The notes: a model not told the origin generated them from the letters alone. Numbered from the stretch's first letter, positions 1 through 8,599 are shown. The stretch is DNA of 64,000 nt from Lachnospiraceae bacterium Marseille-Q4251 (GCA_018223435.1 JAGTTO010000001.1:2604001-2668000); one strand, 5' to 3'. Numbers and translations are program-made.

Positions 1-2
1 CG

Positions 3-101
3 GAGCAGAAAGGTTCCGGGATTTTTTATGGAAATGTTCGGAATCGTAAAGTTCAGGTTATGTTTCGTGATGGAAAAATAACAGAAAAGCAGATAAAATA
101 A
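3..101 (+). CDS. C-terminal end of an unrecognised protein (partial)
   Basis: One frame is open from the window edge to a TAA at 99-101 and gives about 32 residues ending in RDGKITEKQIK. The two other forward frames also stop in this stretch, so the choice rests only on the protein-like composition. The gene would lie just upstream of the binding protein at 147. No family can be recognised from so short a piece. Confidence 0.35.
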   Translation, partial: EQKGSGIFYGNVRNRKVQVMFRDGKITEKQIK

Positions 102-146
102 AAACATCCAAAAAACGTGTACCAAACAAAACAGGAGGTAACAGTA

Positions 147-1664
147 ATGAAAAAGAAATACGCAGCAATTCTTTTGAGCGCAGTAACAGCAGTTTCAGGT
201 ATGGGCGGCGTTCTTCCGGTAAGCGCAGCAGAAGACGGCGAGATCACTGAGATCGTATGGCAGTGGCCCTCTCTTGGAAGTACCGGTTCTGGTTTTCAGG
301 CAGTTGAAGATGCTCTGAATGCTATGACCGAGCCGGATATCGGCGTACATATCACTCTGGAACCGGTAACTTTCTCCGAATTGGCAAATGAGACGGTTCT
401 GACCGTATCCAGCGGAGAGCAGCTCGACCTTTGCCTCTCTGTAGGAACCGGTGTCGGTAATCTGGTGAGTAGCGGCCTGATTGAGCCTCTGGATGACTAT
501 ATTGATAACGAAGGAAAAGATATTAAAGAGAAATGTGGTTCTGCATTAAGTGGCGGCTATTACGGAGGAACACTTTACGGACTGCCCAATGCTTACGTTC
601 AGGGTGAATCTTATGGCTATCTTGCAAGAACGGATCTTCTGGAGAAATATGGAATTACGATCGATGAGAACAAACTCTATACCATGGATGAATTTACAGA
701 AATTTTCCAGAAGGTAAAAGATGGAGAAGGAGAAAACTTTTTCTGCCTGATTCCTGAGGCTACCAGTGAAGAACCCTTAAGTCGAAATGCTTTTGAGTAT
801 GATAAGCTGGGATCCACCACCGCTTCCGGTGTTCTGATGTTGGATCAGGATTTCACAAACATGACCATTTCCAATATGTATGAGACAGATGAGTATGCCA
901 ATTTCGCACAGCTGATGTATGACTGGGCTCAGGCCGGCTTCATCTCCAAGGACGCAGCTACCAGCACAGAGGACAGAAACACGCTTCTGCAGGGAGGCAA
1001 TTATTTGGGATACTTCGGTTGGAGCACTCCAGGAGGTGAAGAGGCTACCGAGGCCGCAGTAGGTATGGATCTGACCGTCATTCCTGTTCTTGAAGGTTAT
1101 ACCGCAGGCGACCGTTTCCAGAACATCCTCTGGAGCGTGCCCATCACCTCTGCAAACCCGGCAAAAGCTGTGGAAGCTCTGAACTATATCTACGCTCATG
1201 ACGAGGCTGCATGGCTCCTTCAGTATGGTATTGAGGGTCAGGACTACGAAGTAATCGAGAAAACAGATGCAGGAACCAAGATCAAATATCTGTCTGACAA
1301 CCCCCAGACGCTTCCGTATTACCAGCTCTTCGGCGTATACGGTGACAGACTGGCATGGCCGGTAATGGACCCGACCCCGATTGATATGAACCAGACCATC
1401 AGAGAGTTCAGTGACAGCATTCCGGATTCCAGAAAATCCCCGGCACTGGGCTACTGCTTCATCAACGACAACGTATCTGCTGAGTATTCCGCAGTATCCG
1501 CAGTCATCCAGCAGTACATCCCGAGCGTGAACTGCGGTACCGTTGATCCGGCTACTAACCTGGCAGACTTCCAGAGCGCTCTGAAAGCAGCAGGTATCGA
1601 TACCGTCATCGAAGAAAACCAGAAACAGCTGGATGACTGGGCAGCAAGTCAGGCAGCTGAGTAA
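147..1664 (+). CDS. Extracellular solute-binding protein of a carbohydrate ABC transporter
   Basis: This 505-residue protein most likely captures oligosaccharides for the two permeases that follow. It starts with a Sec signal peptide (KKK, hydrophobic stretch to about residue 27, then VSAAEDGE). The mature part has the composition of LplA/YtcQ-type sugar-binding proteins, including the segment LYGLPNAYVQGESYGYLARTD. The ATG at 147 is chosen because ACAGGAGGTAAC lies 7-8 bases upstream; an in-frame earlier ATG at 117 has no such site. No lipobox cysteine is present, so the usual lipid anchor of Gram-positive binding proteins is missing. The substrate is not known; the linked GH43 suggests plant- or glycan-derived oligosaccharides. 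Confidence 0.85.
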   Translation: MKKKYAAILLSAVTAVSGMGGVLPVSAAEDGEITEIVWQWPSLGSTGSGFQAVEDALNAMTEPDIGVHITLEPVTFSELANETVLTVSSGEQLDLCLSVGTGVGNLVSSGLIEPLDDYIDNEGKDIKEKCGSALSGGYYGGTLYGLPNAYVQGESYGYLARTDLLEKYGITIDENKLYTMDEFTEIFQKVKDGEGENFFCLIPEATSEEPLSRNAFEYDKLGSTTASGVLMLDQDFTNMTISNMYETDEYANFAQLMYDWAQAGFISKDAATSTEDRNTLLQGGNYLGYFGWSTPGGEEATEAAVGMDLTVIPVLEGYTAGDRFQNILWSVPITSANPAKAVEALNYIYAHDEAAWLLQYGIEGQDYEVIEKTDAGTKIKYLSDNPQTLPYYQLFGVYGDRLAWPVMDPTPIDMNQTIREFSDSIPDSRKSPALGYCFINDNVSAEYSAVSAVIQQYIPSVNCGTVDPATNLADFQSALKAAGIDTVIEENQKQLDDWAASQAAE

Positions 1665-1688
1665 AGCAGGAAAAGACAGAAACTTTCG

Positions 1689-1713
1689 GAGCCGGAGATT
1701 TTTTCTCCGGCTC
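1689..1713 (+). other. Intercistronic hairpin after the binding-protein gene
   Basis: GAGCCGGAGA (1689-1698) pairs perfectly with TCTCCGGCTC (1704-1713) around a T-only loop. No T-run follows, so this is more likely an mRNA-stabilising or partly terminating element. Such an element would raise binding-protein expression above that of the permeases. Confidence 0.55.
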
Positions 1714-1735
1714 TATCAGAAACAGGAGGAACACA

Positions 1736-2665
1736 ATGAGTAAGAAACGGGCAAAAAAGAAAATTTCCTGGAAACGGATCTGGCCTTTTTATCTGATGGC
1801 ACTACCGGGATTTCTGTATATGCTGATCAACAACTACATTCCTATGTTCGGAATTTCCATCGCTTTCAAAAAGCTGAATTTCCGCGAGGGAATCTGGGGA
1901 AGTCCCTGGGTAGGCTTTAAAAACTTCAAATTCCTTTTTGCATCCGCGGATGCCTGGATCATCACCCGGAACACGATTCTTTACAATGTGGCCTTTTTCA
2001 TTGTGGGAAATGCCCTTGCTATTACCATTGCCATCCTGATCAATGAGATTCAGAGCCGTGTGGCAAAGAAGGCTTACCAGAGCCTGATCCTGCTTCCCTA
2101 TCTGATGAGCTGGGTTATCGTAAGCTATCTTGCTTATACCTTTCTCTCAGCAGAGACAGGTATGTTCAACAAGAGCATTCTGGAACCGCTGGGACTTGAG
2201 GCGGTCAACTGGTATCAGGAGAAAAAATACTGGCCTTTTATTCTGATTTTCGTCTCTGTCTGGAAGAGCGTGGGTTACAGCATGATCATCTACCTTTCCA
2301 GCGTTGTCGGCATCAGCATGGATTACTTTGAGGCGGCGAAGATCGACGGAGCCAGCAAGTGGCAGCAGATCAAATACATCACCCTGCCCCTTTTGAAACC
2401 GACCCTCATCACGCTGTTTATCCTGAGTGTGGGCCAGATCTTCCGTTCCGACTTCGGTCTGTTCTATCAGATGCCGAGAAACAGCGGAGCCCTTTACTCC
2501 GTGACGAGAACCCTGGATGTCTATGTATATCAGGCTCTGATGAAAAACAACGATTACAGCATGTCCAGTGCGGCCAGCGTCTTCCAGTCTGTGGTTGGCT
2601 TTATACTGATCATTGCAGCAAACAAACTGGTGAAGCGCTATGAGTCAAACAGCGCACTGTTCTAG
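1736..2665 (+). CDS. ABC transporter permease, LplB type
   Basis: This 309-residue membrane protein forms one half of the transmembrane channel of the sugar importer. It begins with a basic stretch, then a first membrane helix (FYLMALPGFLYMLINNYIP), and has about six helices in all. The EAA loop that contacts the ATPase reads DYFEAAKIDGASKWQQIKYITLP near residue 200. RBS AGGAGG lies about 8 bases before the ATG. The next permease gene starts 12 bases after its stop. No ATPase gene is in the cluster, as is normal for this family, which uses a shared MsmX/MsiK-type ATPase encoded elsewhere (family knowledge). Confidence 0.9.
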   Translation: MSKKRAKKKISWKRIWPFYLMALPGFLYMLINNYIPMFGISIAFKKLNFREGIWGSPWVGFKNFKFLFASADAWIITRNTILYNVAFFIVGNALAITIAILINEIQSRVAKKAYQSLILLPYLMSWVIVSYLAYTFLSAETGMFNKSILEPLGLEAVNWYQEKKYWPFILIFVSVWKSVGYSMIIYLSSVVGISMDYFEAAKIDGASKWQQIKYITLPLLKPTLITLFILSVGQIFRSDFGLFYQMPRNSGALYSVTRTLDVYVYQALMKNNDYSMSSAASVFQSVVGFILIIAANKLVKRYESNSALF

Positions 2666-2677
2666 GAGGTGGGGAAA

Positions 2678-3571
2678 ATGAAATCAAAAGAATATCGAAA
2701 TACCCAGATCCTGGCAAACCTTGTCTGCGGGATTCTGGCTCTTCTGGCCCTGCTTCCTTTCATCCTGCTGATCGTAGCCTCTCTTACGGATAACACCTGG
2801 GCCACAGCCAACGGCTTCAGCTTTTTCCCGGGCTCCTGGAGTCTGGATGCTTACCGCTACATTGCGGTTCAGTGGGCGACCATCGGTCGGGCTTACCTTA
2901 TGACGATTGTCGTGACAATTATCGGTACGGCAGCCAGCATCATGGTGACGACTCTTTTCGCCTATGCCATCTGCCAGCAGGAAGTGCCGGGCATGAAGCT
3001 TTTGAGCTTTATGATGGTTTTTACCATGCTTTTTAACGGCGGCCTGGTAGCCACCTACTACAGCTATGTGAACTATTTCCACGTCCGCAACACGATCTGG
3101 GCGCTGATCGTTCCGAACCTTCTGATGAACGCCTTCAACGTCATTCTGGTCCGCAACTATTTCACCAACAGCATTCCGGCGAGCCTCATCGAGGCAGCCA
3201 GACTGGACGGAGCCAGTGAGTTCGGCATTTTCTTCCGGATTGTGATGCCCTTAAGCCTGCCCATCATCGCCACTATCGGCCTGATGACAGCTCTGGGCTA
3301 CTGGAACGACTGGCAGAACGGTATGTACTATCTGACAGAGCGCGGCGGCGGCCAGTATTATACGATTCAGATCGTTCTGAACAACATCAACGAAAACATC
3401 AACGCCCTGCGGCAGAGTGCTTCCGCAACCGGAAACATGAACATTCAGATGCCCAGCACCACTGTCCGTATGGCGATCGCAACCGTAGGCATCCTGCCCA
3501 TTCTTCTGATTTATCCGTTTTTCCAGAAATACTTTGTCAAAGGTATTACGCTGGGCGGCGTAAAAGAGTGA
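2678..3571 (+). CDS. ABC transporter permease, YtcP type
   Basis: This 297-residue protein is the second channel subunit, paired with the permease at 1736. The ATG at 2678 is preferred over the in-frame GTG at 2669 because the AGGAGGTGGG site at 2664-2673 overlaps the GTG. About six membrane helices are visible. The EAA-loop motif is SLIEAARLDGASEFGIFFRIVMPLS near residue 180 (read in pieces), and the C-terminus ends KGITLGGVKE, typical of the YtcP/LplC branch. It is co-transcribed with its neighbours: 12 bases separate it from the upstream gene and 24 bases from the GH43 gene downstream. Confidence 0.9.
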   Translation: MKSKEYRNTQILANLVCGILALLALLPFILLIVASLTDNTWATANGFSFFPGSWSLDAYRYIAVQWATIGRAYLMTIVVTIIGTAASIMVTTLFAYAICQQEVPGMKLLSFMMVFTMLFNGGLVATYYSYVNYFHVRNTIWALIVPNLLMNAFNVILVRNYFTNSIPASLIEAARLDGASEFGIFFRIVMPLSLPIIATIGLMTALGYWNDWQNGMYYLTERGGGQYYTIQIVLNNINENINALRQSASATGNMNIQMPSTTVRMAIATVGILPILLIYPFFQKYFVKGITLGGVKE

Positions 3572-3595
3572 TTTATATAAGGAGGAAAATAACTT

Positions 3596-4648
3596 ATGAA
3601 ATATAATAGTATCCGTCCGGGCCAGGTCTGGCTGGACACAAACGGCAACCGAATCCAGGCCCACGGCGGCTCCATCATCTATGTAGACGGCGTTTACTAC
3701 TGGTATGGAGAGAATAAAGAGAAAACCACCGGCGAAAACAAGATCTGGCACTGGGGCGTCCGCTGCTATGCATCCACGGACCTCTATAACTGGGAGGACA
3801 AAGGTCTCATCATCCCGCCGGAACCCGATGATCCCGATTCTTCCCTGAATCCGGAAGCCTGCATGGACCGTCCCCACATCATTTACAATGCTTCGACGAA
3901 GAAATATGTGGCCTGGCTGAAGATCATGAATAAGGACAATACCCAGACCGAGACGGTTCTCACCGCAGACAACATCCTTGGCCCCTACACGAAAGTGAGG
4001 GAAGGCTTAAAGCCTCTGAATATGAGCGCCGGCGATTTTGACCTGGCAGTAGCCGAGGACGGAAAGGCCTACTATTACTTCGAGCGGGTTCACAGTGAGA
4101 CGATCTGCGCGGATCTGACACCGGATTACACCGATGTGACGGGCTATTACAGCACGCATTTCCCCCACACCCAGCCGCCCTTCGTACGGGAAGCTACCGC
4201 TCATTTTAAGAGAAAAGGCAAACATTACCTCCTGACCTCCGGAACCACCGGCTATCTTCCGAACCCCTCTGAGGCAGCCATCGCAGATACCTGGCATGGC
4301 CCTTACACGGTTCAGGGCGATCCCCATGTGGACGATCCGAGCCATACTTCCTTCCATTCTCAGATCTCTTCCGTATTTAAAGTACCTGGCAAAAAGGATC
4401 TCTACATTGCCTGCGCTGATCGTTGGCTCCCGAAGCTCATGGACCTGAAATACGAAGAGTACGCGAAAACCTTTGAGCGCATTTTCAGCGGTGACTGGAG
4501 AGAAGAAGATAAGACCGACGACAGTCTGAATACAAACGATATGAACAATACCTCCATTGCCGACTATGTATGGCTGCCCCTCCGCTTCGACGGCGACAAA
4601 ATCTACATCGACTGGCTGGACGAGTGGCGCATCGAAGATTACGAATAA
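3596..4648 (+). CDS. Glycoside hydrolase family 43 protein, cytoplasmic
   Basis: This 350-residue protein has no signal peptide and probably trims oligosaccharides after import by the transporter just upstream. It shows the five-bladed propeller pattern of GH43: blade one carries NRIQAHGGSIIYVDGVYYWYGE, blade two MDRPHIIYNASTKKYVAW, and a later segment FVREATAHFKRKGKHYLLTSG supplies the likely acid Glu in REA. The N-terminal IQAHGGS replaces the usual Asp-Pro that holds the general base. That substitution is known in the GH43 branch containing exo-beta-1,3-galactanases, so a galactan-directed role is an inference. RBS AAGGAGG lies about 9 bases upstream. It is the last gene of the operon; a terminator follows. 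Confidence 0.8.
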   Translation: MKYNSIRPGQVWLDTNGNRIQAHGGSIIYVDGVYYWYGENKEKTTGENKIWHWGVRCYASTDLYNWEDKGLIIPPEPDDPDSSLNPEACMDRPHIIYNASTKKYVAWLKIMNKDNTQTETVLTADNILGPYTKVREGLKPLNMSAGDFDLAVAEDGKAYYYFERVHSETICADLTPDYTDVTGYYSTHFPHTQPPFVREATAHFKRKGKHYLLTSGTTGYLPNPSEAAIADTWHGPYTVQGDPHVDDPSHTSFHSQISSVFKVPGKKDLYIACADRWLPKLMDLKYEEYAKTFERIFSGDWREEDKTDDSLNTNDMNNTSIADYVWLPLRFDGDKIYIDWLDEWRIEDYE

Positions 4649-4662
4649 GAAAATGTGAGAAA

Positions 4663-4699
4663 ATATCCTGGTAAGCATGCCTTGCCGGGGTATTTTTTT
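4663..4699 (+). terminator. Rho-independent terminator after the GH43 gene
   Basis: A 13-pair stem (4663-4675 with 4681-4693, including three G-U pairs) is followed by a run of seven T. Confidence 0.8.
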
Positions 4700-4719
4700 G
4701 CCTGGTCGAAAAAGGACGG

Positions 4720-4748
4720 TTGAGAGAAGCGGTGGGGTGTGATAAAAT
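4720..4748 (+). promoter_or_regulatory. Sigma-A-type promoter of nth
   Basis: TTGAGA at 4720-4725, a 17-base spacer, then TAAAAT at 4743-4748. It overlaps the upstream in-frame start at 4720 and so supports the ATG at 4783. Confidence 0.6.
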
Positions 4749-4782
4749 CGAGGAAGAATCGTTTTTAGATAGGAGAAATCAA

Positions 4783-5418
4783 ATGACAAAGGAAGAGCTG
4801 GCGCTGGAGATTATCCGGCGCTTGAAAAAGGAGTATCCGGATGCAGGCTGCACCCTGGATTATAATGAAGCCTGGAAGCTTCTGGTAAGTGTACGCCTGG
4901 CAGCCCAGTGCACCGACGCCAGAGTCAATGTGGTGGTGCAGGATCTCTATGCGAAATACCCGACAGTCGAGGCCCTGGCAGAGGCCGAGCCCGAGGAGAT
5001 CGAAGCCATCGTAAGACCCTGTGGTCTCGGAAAAAGCAAAGCCCGGGACATCAGCGCCTGCATGCGTATGCTGCGGGATGAGTATGGTGGAAAAGTACCC
5101 GATGATTTTAACACTCTCTTAAAACTGCCCGGTGTGGGAAGAAAAAGCGCCAACCTCATCATGGGTGACGTTTTTGGCAAGCCTGCTATTGTCACAGACA
5201 CCCATTGCATTCGTCTGACAAACCGCATGGGACTTGTGGATGGCATCAAAGAGCCGAAAAAAGTCGAGATGGCCCTTTGGAAAATCATTCCCCCGGAAGA
5301 AGGAAGCGATTTCTGCCACCGCCTGGTCATGCACGGCCGCGAAGTCTGTACCGCCCGTACCAAACCCTACTGCGACCGCTGCTGCCTGAAAGACATCTGC
5401 CCGAAGATTGGGGTGTAG
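4783..5418 (+). CDS. nth: Endonuclease III (DNA glycosylase / AP lyase)
   Basis: This 211-residue base-excision repair enzyme removes oxidised pyrimidines and nicks the abasic site. The helix-hairpin-helix reads LPGVGRKSANLI, with the catalytic Lys in GRKSA near residue 120. The catalytic Asp is in IVTDTHC near residue 138. The C-terminal iron-sulfur loop has four cysteines (CTARTKPYCDRCCLKDIC). The first spacing is seven residues, one more than in the E. coli enzyme. The start at 4783 follows AGGAGAAATCAA. The gene is alone behind its own promoter and followed closely by the DUF2007 gene. Confidence 0.95.
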   Translation: MTKEELALEIIRRLKKEYPDAGCTLDYNEAWKLLVSVRLAAQCTDARVNVVVQDLYAKYPTVEALAEAEPEEIEAIVRPCGLGKSKARDISACMRMLRDEYGGKVPDDFNTLLKLPGVGRKSANLIMGDVFGKPAIVTDTHCIRLTNRMGLVDGIKEPKKVEMALWKIIPPEEGSDFCHRLVMHGREVCTARTKPYCDRCCLKDICPKIGV

Positions 5419-5431
5419 ATCGGAGGAACCA

Positions 5432-5746
5432 ATGAATAAAAAAATAACCGTTTATTACGCCAAAGACGCCGACGAGGCTGCCCGCATCCAGGCGGTGCTT
5501 CAGGCCAACGGGATCGAGGCGGAGGAGAAAAGCCTGGGAGAGCATGTTTATCATGATATTTACGGTGGAAACGGCGCTTACGGAAGAGAGATCCAGGTGG
5601 AGGAAGAGAAGGAAGCACAGGCCAGGGCCGCCATCAATGCCTGGTGCTCTGGAAAAGAAACTACGGAGAAATCCAGAAATCTTTCCGGAAAAATCCTTAT
5701 TGCCGTTGCCGTCCTTCTCGTCATCATCCTTCTGTTTCTGAGATAA
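5432..5746 (+). CDS. DUF2007-type small protein with C-terminal membrane anchor
   Basis: This 104-residue protein begins with the pattern VYYAKDADEAARIQAVLQANGIEAE, which is the DUF2007 (putative signal-transducing) fold. After a charged linker it ends with one membrane helix (KILIAVAVLLVIILLFLR), so the small domain probably sits at the inner face of the membrane. The ATG at 5432 follows GGAGGAACCA; the upstream in-frame start at 5408 lies inside the nth stop region. The gene starts 13 bases after nth and is probably co-transcribed with it. Its function is unknown. Confidence 0.7.
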   Translation: MNKKITVYYAKDADEAARIQAVLQANGIEAEEKSLGEHVYHDIYGGNGAYGREIQVEEEKEAQARAAINAWCSGKETTEKSRNLSGKILIAVAVLLVIILLFLR

Positions 5747-5765
5747 ATCAGACGATAGAAAATGG

Positions 5766-5794
5766 TTGTACAAGAATCACATTTCGTATACAAT
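5766..5794 (+). promoter_or_regulatory. Promoter of the small export gene
   Basis: TTGTAC at 5766-5771, a 17-base spacer, then TACAAT at 5789-5794. Confidence 0.55.
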
Positions 5795-5826
5795 AGTAAC
5801 AGCATAGAAAACAAGGAGGAAACATT

Positions 5827-6303
5827 TTGATTGGAAAATATTTATGGGTATTTCTGATTTCCATGGTGCCCATCATTGAACTGAGAGGGGCCATTCCCGT
5901 AGCTGTGGGAATGGGACTGCCCCTGATCCCATCGTACATCATTTGCATCATCGGAAATATGCTCCCGGTACCCTTCATCTATTTTTTCGCACGGAAAGTG
6001 CTGATATGGGGCTCCGATAAACCCGTCATCGGAAAATTTTTCACCTTCTGCCTGGAAAAAGGCGAAAAAGGTGGCAAAAAACTCCAGGCAAAAGCGGGCA
6101 GAGGCCTCTTCGTTGCCCTGCTCCTTTTCGTGGGAATCCCCCTTCCCGGAACCGGAGCTTGGACAGGTACCCTGGCAGCCAGCCTTCTGGATATGGATTT
6201 CAAGTCCAGCGTCGTGGCTGTTATGTGCGGCGTTCTCCTGGCAGGCGTGATCATGGCGCTGATTAGTAACGGCGTCCTGGGAGCTTTAAGTTTTATGTTG
6301 TAA
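5827..6303 (+). CDS. Small multidrug export protein family (COG2426)
   Basis: This 158-residue integral membrane protein has about four helices. The family motif IPIIELRGAIPVA is present near the N-terminus as VPIIELRGAIPVAVGMG, and a second conserved segment is GIPLPGTGAWTG near residue 105. It starts with TTG at 5827, eight bases after AAGGAGGAAAC. It has its own promoter and terminator and is therefore monocistronic. The name is a family label; no substrate has been assigned from sequence. Confidence 0.8.
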   Translation: MIGKYLWVFLISMVPIIELRGAIPVAVGMGLPLIPSYIICIIGNMLPVPFIYFFARKVLIWGSDKPVIGKFFTFCLEKGEKGGKKLQAKAGRGLFVALLLFVGIPLPGTGAWTGTLAASLLDMDFKSSVVAVMCGVLLAGVIMALISNGVLGALSFML

Positions 6304-6307
6304 AATC

Positions 6308-6348
6308 AAACCGCTATTCTGGAAAAATCCGGGAGAAGCGGTTTTTTT
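6308..6348 (+). terminator. Terminator after the small export gene
   Basis: AAACCGCT (6308-6315) pairs with AGCGGTTT (6337-6344), followed by a T-run. Confidence 0.75.
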
Positions 6349-6429
6349 GGTTGACAGTAAGGGGGCAACGTGGGAAAATTAAAGTAAAGTGTGAGGGAAA
6401 AATGACAGAAAAGGCAGAGGAGACGATCC

Positions 6430-6864
6430 ATGAAAAAGCAGCAAAAGAAAAAGCAGACAGCAGGAATCCGAAAAATTTTAAAGCTGAAACCCACCTGTTT
6501 TAGCGCGATGGCTCTTCTGATCCTTCTGGTGCTGGCCTTTCAGGTGTGGCACAGGGACGAGAATCCCCTTCTGAAAAAGAACAACTCCATCACTCTGTAC
6601 CGGGAGGTATACGAGGGGCAGATGCCGGAGTTCCGGACAGAGGTTTTCTTCCCAAACAATCATTTTGACTACGAAAAAGTGACCTACGATACCTCGGCGC
6701 TGGACGTCAACACGCCGGGCGTCTATACGGTTCCGGTGCTGTACGACGGCGAAGCCACCAACTGCGTGGTGGAGGTGACGGTGAAAGCTACAGAAACGGA
6801 TGAAACCCAGGAGACAGCTCCTGCCGGTTCCGGAGAGGCCTGGGAAGAGGCAGAAACAGAATAG
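6430..6864 (+). CDS. Membrane-anchored protein with a small Ig-like extracellular domain
   Basis: This 144-residue protein has a very basic N-terminus (KKQQKKKQ), one membrane helix at about residues 25-40, then an external domain of about 75 residues. The pattern YDTSALDVNTPGVYTVPVLYDG resembles bacterial Ig-like (cadherin-like, DUF5011-type) domains, in which a conserved TPG-Y-V turn ends a strand. The C-terminal tail is acidic (TETDETQETAP...EEAETE). It probably shares a transcript with the DUF3783 gene 15 bases downstream. The function is not recognised. Confidence 0.65.
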   Translation: MKKQQKKKQTAGIRKILKLKPTCFSAMALLILLVLAFQVWHRDENPLLKKNNSITLYREVYEGQMPEFRTEVFFPNNHFDYEKVTYDTSALDVNTPGVYTVPVLYDGEATNCVVEVTVKATETDETQETAPAGSGEAWEEAETE

Positions 6865-6879
6865 GAAGGCGGGAGTGCA

Positions 6880-7263
6880 ATGGGAATGTTACTGGCATAT
6901 GAACTGGAAAAAGGAACGGAACGGGAGCTGAAAAGCCTGGCGGCGGCCCTGGGCCATCAGGTGAAAATGGTGAGCAGCTCCAATTATGGCGAACCTCTTG
7001 GCTATGTGGCCGGGATCACAGGCTTTAAAAAGACCAACGCCAAAGACACAGGAGAAAAAATAGGCAGCGAAATGCTGATTTTCTGCGGATTGGACAGTGA
7101 GGCCATGGATGCACTTCTGGCAGCCCTAAGGGAGCGAAAGCTTCGGATTCCCTTAAAAGCGGTGGTGACTCCCTACAACATCCAGTGGTCCTCCAGAATG
7201 CTTTACGAAGAACTGAAAAAAGAACATGAGAGTATGACAGCAATGAAAAACAGCCCCCAATAA
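6880..7263 (+). CDS. DUF3783-type protein of unknown function
   Basis: This 127-residue soluble protein has the C-terminal pattern LIFCGLDSEAMDALLAALRERKLRIPLKAVVTPYNIQWS. That pattern is characteristic of DUF3783, where a small domain predicts an alpha/beta fold with a conserved LK.V.TP.N..W stretch. GGAAGGCGGGAG lies before the ATG. Its 3' end overlaps a bidirectional terminator shared with the convergent DUF2284 gene. No catalytic residues can be named. Confidence 0.65.
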   Translation: MGMLLAYELEKGTERELKSLAAALGHQVKMVSSSNYGEPLGYVAGITGFKKTNAKDTGEKIGSEMLIFCGLDSEAMDALLAALRERKLRIPLKAVVTPYNIQWSSRMLYEELKKEHESMTAMKNSPQ

Positions 7264-7279
7264 TGCGGAAGGGCTGTTT
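7248..7279. terminator. Bidirectional terminator between convergent genes
   Basis: AAACAGCCC (7248-7256) pairs with GGGCTGTTT (7271-7279). T-rich sequence follows on both strands, and the hairpin lies across the end of the DUF3783 gene. Confidence 0.6.
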
Positions 7280-7285
7280 GCTTTG

Positions 7286-7822
7286 TCAGGCGTTAAAGAG
7301 CAGCAGAGTGAAATAAGTGACCGTGTCATTTCCATAATTGAAGCAGATGTTCATGGCTTCCACGGTCTGCATAAGCAGGATTCCGTGGCTTTCCACGGTG
7401 GCCACCCGCTTGTCCGGATGACGGCAGGGAGCGTTCGGATAGGCACAGGTTTCACACTGCATGCAGCCGGTAGAGAGAGCCAGAACTTCGCCGAACTCCT
7501 GGCGGAAACGGTCGCGAAGCTCCAGAGTCAGGTCCTCATGCTCCTTCCGGGCCTTGAGACAGGCCTCAAAATTCAGGCTGTCCTCCACCTGGGCAATGGT
7601 GGCAAAAAGAAAAGCCCTGGAAAATTTTTCGCATTTTTTGATACAGCTTTCAATGGAACCAATGGCTGGCGGACAGGCCCAGGAATGGCCGTAATGCTCA
7701 CATTCGTGTTCACACAGAAAGCGGACCTTTTCCGAAAAAATCAGGTCCTTCCGGTCCAGATAATGAAACTCCAGGATCGGATAATCATAGATAAAAGATT
7801 CAATGGTTTCTTTATATGACAT
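7286..7822 (-). CDS. DUF2284 cysteine-rich, probable metal-binding protein
   Basis: This 178-residue protein carries clustered cysteines of the DUF2284 family. They are CEHECEHYGHSWACPPAIG near residue 37 and STGCMQCETCAYPNAPCRHPD near residue 117. The spacing suggests an iron-sulfur or zinc site. GAAGGAGTTATTTT precedes the ATG on the minus strand. The gene is monocistronic, with its own promoter (7857-7885). The biochemical function of the family is not settled. Confidence 0.75.
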   Translation of the reverse strand: MSYKETIESFIYDYPILEFHYLDRKDLIFSEKVRFLCEHECEHYGHSWACPPAIGSIESCIKKCEKFSRAFLFATIAQVEDSLNFEACLKARKEHEDLTLELRDRFRQEFGEVLALSTGCMQCETCAYPNAPCRHPDKRVATVESHGILLMQTVEAMNICFNYGNDTVTYFTLLLFNA

Positions 7823-7856
7823 AAAATAACTCCTTCAAAGCTTGGATCATATCTAA

Positions 7857-7885
7857 AGTATAAGCTCAGGACGTCAGAACGTCAA
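7857..7885 (-). promoter_or_regulatory. Promoter of the DUF2284 gene
   Basis: On the minus strand TTGACG (7885-7880), a 17-base spacer, then TATACT (7862-7857). Confidence 0.65.
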
Positions 7886-7915
7886 CCAAAGATAGAACAA
7901 AGAGAGGAAACAGGA

Positions 7916-8578
7916 ATGAAACGACAGGTAAGTATTGAAGAAATCTGGGACGGCCGCTTCTACGGCCCCGGAGATATGGTAAAGGCCGGCTGCGGCGAGT
8001 GCAGCGGCTGCTCTGACTGCTGCAGAGGTATGGGAAAAACGATCATTCTGGACCCGCTGGACATATACCGGTTGACAGAAGGCCTCCATACGGATTTCCA
8101 GCAGCTCATCGGCAGCCATCTGGAGCTCAACGTGGTGGATGGCGTGATTCTCCCCAACCTTCTGGAGGCAGGCGCCGAAGAAGTCTGCACCTTTTTAAAT
8201 AAGGAAGGCCGCTGCAGCATTCACAGCATCCGTCCCGGCGTCTGTCGCCTCTTCCCCATGGGACGCTACTACGAAGGTGGCAGCTTCCGGTATTTTCTTC
8301 AGGCCGGCGAGTGCCAGAAAGAGCCAAAAACCAAAGTGAAACTGAAAAAATGGCTCGACACCCCGGAACTTTCTCGTTACGAGAAATTTGTCAACGACTG
8401 GCACTACTTCCTGGATGCCGTGGAACACATCCTCAGCGATCTCTCCAACGAAGCCACCGCCAAAAAGATCAACCTCTACATCCTCCAGAACTTCTTCCTC
8501 CAGCCCTGGAGCGGCGATTTCTACGAAGAATTTGACCGCCGCCTGACCGAGGCCAGAAGGATGATTGGGGTGGCGTAA
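7916..8578 (+). CDS. YkgJ-family cysteine-cluster protein
   Basis: This 220-residue protein has the N-terminal cluster CGECSGCSDCCRGMGKTI (near residue 24), then CTFLNKEGRCSIHSIRPGVCRLFP (near residue 85). This is the YkgJ/CxxCxxCC pattern thought to bind zinc or an iron-sulfur cluster. GAGAGGAAACAGG lies before the ATG. A strong terminator follows directly. The family has no firm function, though members often sit near repair or modification genes. Confidence 0.8.
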   Translation: MKRQVSIEEIWDGRFYGPGDMVKAGCGECSGCSDCCRGMGKTIILDPLDIYRLTEGLHTDFQQLIGSHLELNVVDGVILPNLLEAGAEEVCTFLNKEGRCSIHSIRPGVCRLFPMGRYYEGGSFRYFLQAGECQKEPKTKVKLKKWLDTPELSRYEKFVNDWHYFLDAVEHILSDLSNEATAKKINLYILQNFFLQPWSGDFYEEFDRRLTEARRMIGVA

Positions 8579-8599
8579 ATAAATAATAAGAACAAAAAG

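Noticed and set aside
6351..6379. TTGACA before the Ig-like membrane protein as a promoter
   Set aside because: The -35 match is perfect but the sequence 17 bases on (GAAAAT) is a poor -10 box; left unannotated.
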